64,000 bases of DNA, from positions 62,001-126,000 of the forward strand of contig CALREY010000002.1 of assembly GCA_943356435.1 (NCBI GenBank), written 5' to 3'. Shown here one piece after another: positions 56,775 to 64,000 of this stretch (positions within the stretch are counted from its first letter, which is position 1; each line of letters begins with the position of its first letter). The notes beneath the pieces were generated by a model, which worked only from the letters and a program-made list of their open reading frames with translations, was not told where the DNA came from and did no database searches. Both the position numbers and the translations under genes were made by a program. The DNA is from Candidatus Altimarinota bacterium. GTDB taxonomy: Bacteria; Patescibacteriota; Gracilibacteria; BD1-5; UBA6164.

Positions 56775-59306
56775 ATGTACATACATAAAGACATAGAAAA
56801 AAAATGGCAAAATTATTGGGAAAAAAATAAAACATACAAAACTGAGAAAGATTTTTCTAAACCTAAATACTATACACTAGATATGTTCCCTTTTCCATCT
56901 GGAGCATGATTACATGTAGGACATCCTGAGTGAATGACTGCAAATGATATAGTAGCAAGATACAAAAAAGCCAATTGATACAATGTACTTCATCCAATGT
57001 GATGGGACGCTTTTTGATTGCCTGCTGAAAATTATGCTATCAAAACTGGTACTCATCCAAGTATCACGACAAAAGACAATATAGACAATTTCAGAAAACA
57101 AATCAAGTCTCTATGATTTAGTTATGACTGGGATCGTGAAGTAGACACGACAGATCCGAAATATTATAAGTGGACACAATGGATATTTTTGAAACTATTT
57201 GAAAAAGGTTTGGCTTATGAACAAGACTTACCTATTAATTATTGTCCATCATGCAAGACATGATTGGCAAACGAAGAAGTATTAAATGACTTTACATGCG
57301 AAAGATGTGGGACAAAAGTAGAAAAAAAACAAATTAGACAATGGGTATTGTCTATAACTAAATATGCTGAAAGATTATTAAAAGATGTAGACAGACTAGA
57401 CTGGCCAGAATGAATAAAAGACATGCAAAGAAACTGGATAGGTAAATCTGAAGGATGTGAATTTGAATTAAAAAAATCTGATGATAATAAAAAATATATC
57501 AGAGTATATACTACTAGAGTAGATACAGTTTTTAGTATGGCATTTGTTGTAATAGCACCTGATCATCCAAATGTATATGATTTCATAACTGAAGATTATT
57601 ACACAGAGTGTGAAGCATATATAGAAAAAGCAAATTCTAAATCTGACCAAGATAGAACTCAAGACGATAAAGAAAAAACAGGTGTATTTACAGGTAGTTA
57701 TTTAATAAATCCTTATAATAATGAGATTGTTCCATTATGGATTTGAGATTTTGTACTATGACATTATGGTACTTGAGCTGTATTCTGAGATGCTCATGAT
57801 AAAAGAGATTTTTTATTAGCAAAAAAATATCATATTCCATTAAAAGTATCAATTATTCCAGCAAATTCTAATGAAGAACAAAAAAATAATATTTTAAATT
57901 TTGAAGAATGTTTTACTGATTATTGAGTATTAATAAATTCTTGAGAATTTGATTGACTTACTAGTACAGAAGCTAAAACAGTACTTGCAGAATATGCAGA
58001 AAAAAACTGATTCTGAGAGAAAAAAGTGAATTATAAACTGAGAGATTGGTTATTTAGTAGACAAAGATATTGGTGAGAACCTATACCTCTAGTTCATTGT
58101 GAAAAATGTTGAATAGTAGGAGAAAAAGAAGAAAATTTACCTATATTATTACCAGAAACAGATAATTTTGAGCCTTCATGAGATGGAACAAGTCCATTAA
58201 GTAAAATAGATAGTTTTGTAAACTGCAAATGTCCTAAATGCGACTGACCAGCAAAAAGAGAAACAAATACTATGCCTCAATGGTGAGGAAGTTGTTGGTA
58301 TTACTTGAGATATATGGACCCAAATAATGCTAATGAATTAGTAAATAAAGATATAGTAAATTATTGGTGAGAAGTGGATTCTTATGTTTGAGGAGCTGAA
58401 CACGCTGTACTTCATTTATTATATGCTAGATTTTGGCACAAATTCTTGTTTGATATCTGAGTAGTACCTACTGATGAACCATTTTTTAGACTTAGAAATC
58501 AATGATTGATATTAGCTTATTCTTATCAAAATCCAATTGGTAAATTGATAGCTAATGACTTGGTAGAAGAAAGAAATTGAGAATTTTTTGATATAGAAAC
58601 TGGTGATAAACTAGAAAAAGTTGTTGCAAAAATGTCAAAAAGTTTAAAAAATGTTGTAAACCCAGATGAAATAGTAGATGAATATGGTGCTGATTCTCTT
58701 AGATTGTATGAAATGTACATGGCTGAGTTCAAAGACTCTGCTCCTTGGGATACTAGAAATATTATTTGAGTAAGAAGATTTATAGAAAAATCAGAAAGAT
58801 TGTTTACTACAGAAGCAAAAACAACGAGCGAAGATGATAATACTACTATGAAATTGCTTCATAAAACAATTAAAAAAGTACAAGAAGATATAGAAAACTA
58901 CAAATTCAACACTGCTATTTCTAGCTTGATGATTCTAGTAAATAATTGATTACCAAAAGATAGTGAATTACAAAAAGAATTCAAAAATACATTTGTAAGA
59001 TTACTTCACCCTTTTGTACCTCATTTAGCTGAAGAATTATGGGAAAGAATATGAGAAAATGAATCTGTTTTCTTTTCAAGTTGGCCAAAATATGATGAAA
59101 AAATGACTATAGATGATACTATAGAAATAGCTGTGCAAGTATTAGGTAAACTTAGATGAACAATAGAAATAAACAAAGACGAAGACAAAGAATTTATACT
59201 AGAAAAAGCAAAAAATAATACTGATGTAGCTAAATGGCTAGAATGAAAAGAAATAGTAAAAGAAATATATGTACCATTAAAAATCGTAAATATAGTTATT
59301 AAATAA
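56775..59306 (+). CDS. leuS: Leucyl-tRNA synthetase
   Basis: 843 residues, class I synthetase. HIGH motif HVGHPEGMTANDI, followed by LHPMGWDAFGLPAENYA, in which both the Gly before Trp and the Gly of FGLP are UGA while Trp is UGG. This single stretch distinguishes UGA=Gly from UGA=Trp. A zinc knuckle (CPSCKTG...CERCGT), the CP1 editing domain with TTRVDTVF, a second Cys cluster (CKCPKCDG), [13 protein letters not shown], the KMSKS loop [14 protein letters not shown] and a helical anticodon domain complete it. Confidence 0.98.
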
Positions 59307-59312
59307 TAATAA

Positions 59313-60734
59313 ATGATATATTTTATAATCGTTTTTCTAGAATGATTTACTACATTATCTGTGGAAATACTAGCTATTAGGAGATGTGTAAGTGTAATAG
59401 GTTCTAATTCAATAACTACTTCTATAATACTATGAGTTATATTAGTAGCTTTGAGTTATTGATATTATATGTGATGAAAATTAGCTAGTAAATCTAGTAA
59501 AGAAAAAATAATAAAAAGATTATTTTTAAATATATTTCTAGCTTCTATAATATATACAGTATTTTCTTTCCCATTTGAAAATGCTGTACTCACTTCTCTA
59601 TTGAACACAGGTATTTGATATGCTGTATCTATACTTATATCTATGTTAATACTATTCTTTTTACCTGTTTTTTTAGCTAGTCAGACTATACCACTTTTAA
59701 ATGAATTAATAGAATCAGATAAAAAATCAGAATTGGTATGAAAACTACTATTTTACTCTACAATTGGTTCATTTATATGAAGTATTACTACTAGTTTAGT
59801 ATTTTTCCCATATTTATGAGTAACAAAAACTATTATTTTAAATTGAATAATATTATCATTATTATCTCTAATAATTGTTATTAAAAATAAAAAATATTTC
59901 AAAGAATACATATTAATTATTAATATAATATTATTAGTTATATTTTGCAAATTAATAATATCAGATATTTTTGATAAAAATGCAGTTTATGCTTTTGATT
60001 CATCTCATAATGATATAGAAATCGTAGATTATGATATAAATAAAAGAATTATGCTATTAAATTGAGCATATAGTTCTGGAATATATACTGATACAAAAGA
60101 AAGCTATTTCACCTATATTATTGAGACTCAAAAAATAATTGAGGATTTAAAACCAAAAAATATATTAGTAGTTTGATGAGCTGGATTTAGTTTACCTTAT
60201 TATGTATCTAAATTTGATTTTGTTGAAAATATAGATGTATCAGATATAGATGAAAATCTGTATAATATATCACAAAAATATTTTTTAGAAGAAAAATTAA
60301 ATAATAAAGTACAATTTTATTGAATTCCAGCTGAATATTTGGTAAATCAGAAAATAAAAGAGTGAAAAAAATATGATTTTATATTCATAGATGCATATAC
60401 ATGAAAATCAGTTCCATCTCAACTATTAACTAAAGAATTCTATGATTGATTAAATAAAATATCATCATGAAAAATAGTATTTAATTACATATTCGACCAA
60501 CATAAAAATTCAAATTACTATAAAAAAACACTTAATACATTGAATAAATCATTATGAAATGTATATATAAAATCAGTATCTGACTTTGTATGACAATACT
60601 GAAATTATTTAGTAATTAACAATGAATACAAGTGATTTAAAAAAGTAGATATATTTAAAGAATTATGAATATATACTGATGATAAATGAACTCAAGAAAT
60701 AGATAAATATATGTTATTCAAGGACAATTATTAA
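59313..60734 (+). CDS. Membrane protein with spermidine-synthase-like domain
   Basis: 473 residues. About seven membrane helices (residues 1-215) begin with FLEGFTTLSVEILAIR and YYMGGKLASK, the pattern of fused spermidine-synthase-like transporters. A cytosolic Rossmann domain follows: NILVVGGAGFSLPYYVSKFD (SAM motif, three UGA Gly), then VSDIDENLYNISQKYF, YGIPAEYL and FIFIDAYTGKSVPSQLLTKE. It lacks the polyamine-binding Asp cluster of true SpeE as far as I can see, so aminopropyltransferase activity is doubtful. It begins 6 bases after leuS and may be co-transcribed. Confidence 0.85.
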
Positions 60735-60769
60735 AAAAACAATTAATCATAATGATAAATTGTTTTTTT
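60732..60769. terminator. Bidirectional terminator
   Basis: AAAAAACAATT...AATTGTTTTTT between the convergent ends of the spermidine-synthase-like gene and rnhA. Confidence 0.8.
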
Positions 60770-60773
60770 GTTA

Positions 60774-61511
60774 TTACAAATATACTTTAGCCTCTTCTAC
60801 CATATATATAGTCTTACATAATGGACATGATAAGTAATATAGATAATAATAATCTCATTTTTTTTCTTTTTTAGCATTCTTTGGTTGTTTTTGTTCTACT
60901 GGAGTATGACATTTTCTACATAAATCTCATTTTTTTGTGATTTTTGTATTTTTGTCTACATTTTTATTTAATTCTATTACATTATTTGTTTTTAGAAAAT
61001 CCTTGGTTGTTTTTTCTATTTCATCTTTAGTTGGAATATAATTAATATCCTCTATTAAGTCTTTTTTACTCATAGCTTGAGTGGCCAATTCATCACATCT
61101 CTCATTTTCAGGGTGTCCATTATGTCATTTGACCCAATGAAATCTTACTTCATGTTTTGATACTAAATCAAGTAGTTTTTCCCATAAATCATAATTAACA
61201 GCTTTTTCATTTTTTGTTCTATACCAATTATTCTCTTTCCATTTTTTTGCCCATCATTTTTCTATTCAATTTATAGTATATTGAGAATCTGTATAAATAT
61301 TTACTTTTGATTTAGTTTTTAGTTTTTCTAGTCAAGTAATAGCTCAAGTTAGCTCCATTCTATTATTTGTAGTCAGTTTATATCACTGACTAAATTCTTT
61401 TTTTACTCATTTATAATGAAGAATAACTCAATATCATCACTTTCCAGGATTTGGAACTGCTCATCAGTCAGAATAAATATCTACTTCTGGAAGATTGCCA
61501 TGTATATTCAT
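60774..61511 (-). CDS. rnhA: Ribonuclease HI with C-terminal zinc-ribbon-like extension
   Basis: 245 residues versus about 150 for plain RNase HI. The catalytic set is intact: Asp in YSDGGAVPNPGKGGYGVIL, Glu in NRMELTGAI, Asp in YTDSQYTI, then WVKGHNGHPENERCDELA. After a 50-residue linker comes a C-terminal four-Cys module, LCRKCHTPVEQKQP...LSCPLCKTIY, probably a zinc ribbon for nucleic-acid contact. Most Gly of the first motif are UGA. It degrades the RNA strand of RNA-DNA hybrids. It precedes nothing on its 3' side but a terminator. Confidence 0.93.
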
Positions 61512-62006
61512 TTAATTAATTGTATTATTATTTAATTTTGATGTTATTTCTGGAAAATGTATCATTATTTCCCTATTTGCACTCTCAATGCTATCAGCTG
61601 CATGTGTCATATTATATCTAGTCTTTTTTCTATCTACTAAATACTCATCTCTGATTTCTACTAGTATTTCCCTGCCTCTTTTAACTGCATTATCTCAATA
61701 AAAAATTATCCAATACGAATTACCTGAAGCCATATATTCTACTAAAGTATCAAATGTCCGCTCTTTTAATATTGGACTTAATGTATTTCTATGCTCTTCA
61801 TAATGCCTCTCTGCAGTTTCTATATCTAGTTTGTATTCTTTTTCTTTTATTATTTCGAAATCGTTATCTTTAAGTCTAGAAATAACATAAGATATAAAAT
61901 CGTAAGGATTTTCTGGTAAGTCTTTTTTTAGCTTATCATATTCTGATCTAGGATTATTTGGACTAAACGCATCAGGTTTTATTCAAAATAAACTATATTC
62001 TTTCAT
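61512..62006 (-). CDS. ndk: Divergent nucleoside diphosphate kinase
   Basis: 164 residues. Family features: N-terminal SLFGIKPDAF (IKPDxF, Gly UGA), FEIIKEKEYKLDIETAERHY with the substrate-binding Tyr region, FDTLVEYMASG, and the active-site segment TRYNMTHAADSIESANREIM, whose His matches N-x-x-H-x-S/A-D-S of NDK. The usual TNPxxAxxGTIR is altered to an AVKRGREILVEIRDEYL-like stretch with an insertion. It is probably active, but the divergence leaves room for another nucleotide role. It starts upstream of rnhA, with 1 base between them. Confidence 0.82.
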
Positions 62007-62063
62007 ATACTATTTATTAATAATTAACTAAGAAACTATAACTAAGTTTTAATATAATTCAAA

Positions 62064-62089
62064 TAAAAAAGAACTCAATTAAGAGTTCT
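62064..62089 (-). terminator. sod terminator
   Basis: AGAACTC-AATTA-AGAGTTCT with a T-run on the minus strand, 5 bases past the sod stop. Confidence 0.75.
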
Positions 62090-62094
62090 AATTA

Positions 62095-62670
62095 TTATAT
62101 CAAATTTGCATTTACAAAACTCCAGTTAACTAGATTCCAGAAATTTTCTACATATTTTGCTCTAGCATTTCTAGTATCTATATAATATGCATGTTCCCAA
62201 ACATCTATTACTAACAATGCTTTATTATCAGTAGTTAGAGTAGTAGCCGCATTTGAAGTATTAACTATTTCTAGTTTTCCTTCTGGAGTTTTTACTAGCC
62301 AAGTCCATCCAGAACCAAAGTTTGAAAGTGCACTTGCAGTAAATTTTTCTTTGAATTCAGCTAATCCAGAAAAATCTCTAGTAATTAATTCAGCTATTTC
62401 TCAACTAGCATCTCATCCTGCATTTGGTGCTAAACAATGCCAGTAAAATGTATGATTCCACACTTGAGCTGCATTATTAAATAATGGTCATGAAGAATTT
62501 TTGATTAGTTCTTCTAAATCATCATTATTCATATCAGTTCATACAGTCAAATTATTTAGATTATCTACATACGTTTTGTAGTGTTTTCCATAGTGATATT
62601 CTAATGTTTCAGCAGATATAAAAGGTTCTAAAGCATTTTTTTCATATGGTAATTCAGGTAGTTTAAACAT
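62095..62670 (-). CDS. Fe/Mn superoxide dismutase
   Basis: 191 residues, the usual length. It begins [20 protein letters not shown]. The metal ligands are all visible: His in [19 protein letters not shown], His in [12 protein letters not shown], and Asp and His in [21 protein letters not shown] is the conserved Trp cluster. Fe or Mn preference cannot be told from these residues. Some Gly, such as one in GPLFNNAA, are UGA. A monocistronic gene with its own terminator, in an otherwise fermentative-looking gene set. It points to occasional oxygen exposure. Confidence 0.96.
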
Positions 62671-62755
62671 AATTATTAATTTAAATATTAAAATATTACT
62701 AAAATAGTAATCATTCTCATTATAAAATCAAGTAAAAAAAAGAAAAGTAATTTTT

Positions 62756-63667
62756 TTACTTCCCTTTATACTTCCTGATTAGATTAATAATATAATATTT
62801 CAATTTCTTATTAACATATATATAACTTTCACTTACATCTCTAATATCACTAGTAAACTTTTTCTTGAAATCTGTTACTCAAGCAAGTGGACTATCTATA
62901 TCTTCTGGTCATGCAACTCATAGAAAATCATATATATTCGAACCTATTGATTTAGCTATTTTTATAGCTTCCCATTGTAATAAATAAGGTGACATTAAAT
63001 TCCTATAATTAGCATCTCAAGATGATGCTCAATAATAATAAATACTTTGATTTTCTTCAAATACAAATATTCATCCAGCAATTACTACTCACTCATAGTA
63101 TGCTAATAATAATTTAGAATTTTCTAATGTATTTAAAAATATTTTATAATAATCTTTTGTGTTACCATTAAATCAATCTCTAGAAGTAGTTTCTAGCATC
63201 AAGTTATAGAATAAATCAATATTTTCATCTGTTTTTTCTACAGCTTTTACTTGTACTCACTTTTTTTCTGCTAATTTAATATTATATCTACCTTTTGGTT
63301 TCATGTTGGACAATATTTGATCAAGTGTCAAACTTGTGTCTATAACAGCAGTATATGGAGTGATAAATTTTTTATAATATCACTTATTTAATGAATACTC
63401 TACTCTATATTTTGAAGAAACAATTAATGATTTATACGAAAAATTCTCTATCTGTAAAAACAAAGCTTTTTCTTTTTTACAAATCTGAATCATATCATTT
63501 AATTCTATCATCAATATATCTTTTTCTAGTCATAGAACAAAAAGCCCATATTCTCATAATGCGACTTTTCTCTTTTCTATAAATATTCAGTTTGATTCTA
63601 TTATTTTTTCTGCTTGTCATGATGCAACTAGCATTTCTCACCATTTTTTTGTTTGCCAAATAGACAT
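62756..63667 (-). CDS. FemX/FemAB-type peptidyltransferase-like protein
   Basis: 303 residues. Starts MSIWQTKKWGEMLVASGQAE, where the TGG-TGA pair gives Trp-Gly. FemAB/FmhX signature segments follow: KPKGRYNIKLAEKKGVQVKA (KxRxNIRxAxKxGV), LFYNLMLETTSRDGF, IYYYGASSGDANYRNLMSPY and YDFLGVAG. These enzymes use aminoacyl-tRNA to add bridge amino acids to lipid II. In an organism that has reassigned UGA to Gly, a Gly-tRNA-using member would be notable, though the amino acid used is unknown. It starts 4 bases after the stop of the uridine-kinase-like gene. Confidence 0.9.
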
Positions 63668-63671
63668 ATTT

Positions 63672-64000
63672 TTATATTAAATTAGGAATATTATTTTCTT
63701 TTATAAATTTATCTAAATCAAATCATCTAAGCTCTAAATATGGATCAAATTCATTAATAATTATCATATCTGAAATTTCTTTTTGTGGTTCTATGTATTT
63801 TTCATGCATAGGATTCACTACTGTTTCAAATATTTCTACTATTTCATTTACTTTTTGCCTAGTTCTTTTCATGTCTCTCAAAATTCTTCTAATAAGTCTA
63901 CCATGTGTAGAAGTTTCCACAAACAATTTCAGATCAGACAAACTAATAAATATCTCATGTAGAGTAAATAATCCCTCTACAATTATAACTTTTTTTGGTT
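63672..64000 (-). CDS. Uridine-kinase-like P-loop kinase (C-terminal part)
   Basis: The gene runs off the right edge, so only the last 109 or so residues are seen. KKVIIVEGLFTLHEIFISLS, then DLKLFVETSTHGRLIRRILR, DMKRTRQKVNEIVEIFETVV and PMHEKYIEPQKEISDMIIIN match the lid and C-terminal region of uridine kinases/phosphoribulokinase-like enzymes (VIVEG.F.L, D..R..RRI.RD....R). The P-loop lies outside the window. It likely salvages uridine/cytidine and forms an operon with the FemX-like gene. Confidence 0.72.

Overview
This 64 kb window is strongly AT-rich bacterial DNA that only makes sense if UGA is read as glycine (translation table 25). Read that way, dozens of fragments that look like broken genes fuse into full-length conserved proteins. 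The recoded glycines sit where the families require them: the P-loop of a CMP kinase, GGIT after the G1 box of IF-2, MGWDAFGLPAE of leucyl-tRNA synthetase (UGA for both Gly, UGG for Trp), a lipobox LTGC and an LPQTG motif. Genes end in TAA or TAG, never TGA. This code is known from Absconditabacteria (SR1) and Gracilibacteria (BD1-5/GN02), so the window is very probably from one of these candidate phyla; I cannot say which. No rRNA, tRNA, CRISPR array or insertion sequence was recognised.

Layout. 1-1.0 kb: a start-less toxin-like fragment and a small acidic gene. 1.5-4.5 kb: a cyclic-nucleotide-binding-domain protein and infB. 4.7-6.4 kb: khpB (jag) and an anchored protein. 6.5-8.9 kb: two small hypothetical genes and an S74-chaperone exported protein. 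9.0-13.0 kb: tig, trmD, an archaeal-type cmk and an isoprenylcysteine-methyltransferase-like membrane protein. 13.0-20.1 kb: a surface cluster (912-aa repeat protein, 63-aa lipoprotein, 1080-aa unknown protein, LPQTG protein). 20.2-26.0 kb: yidC, rnpA, rpmH, pyrH, a lipoprotein and RNase J. 26.3-29.0 kb: a tight five-gene operon of four VirB2/TrbC-like pilin-like proteins and a membrane-anchored HExxH protease. 29.1-36.5 kb: a glycosyltransferase, a ParE-type toxin-antitoxin pair, an O-antigen-ligase-like protein, a large exported protein, a double-thioredoxin oxidoreductase and a small exported protein. 36.6-37.8 kb: four tiny, very AT-rich membrane-protein genes. 38.0-50.4 kb: one uninterrupted 4150-codon gene for a giant secreted protein. 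50.5-64 kb: serS, smpB, an M23 peptidase, thiI with rhodanese domain, an O-methyltransferase, an orphan pilin-like gene, leuS, a spermidine-synthase-like membrane protein, rnhA, ndk, sod, a FemX-like transferase and the end of a uridine-kinase-like gene.

The window mixes core translation, RNA-processing and protein-export genes with a large investment in the cell surface: giant protein, repeat proteins, lipoproteins, pilins, S74 protein, FemX and polysaccharide genes. That fits a small-genome, attached or host-dependent lifestyle, which is inference. Most genes end in compact hairpins with T-runs, several overlapping the stop codon. A family of G- or C-rich intergenic repeats, two of them nearly identical over about 70 bp in opposite orientation, is scattered between operons. 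No AGGAGG-like ribosome-binding sites were seen ahead of the starts I inspected.
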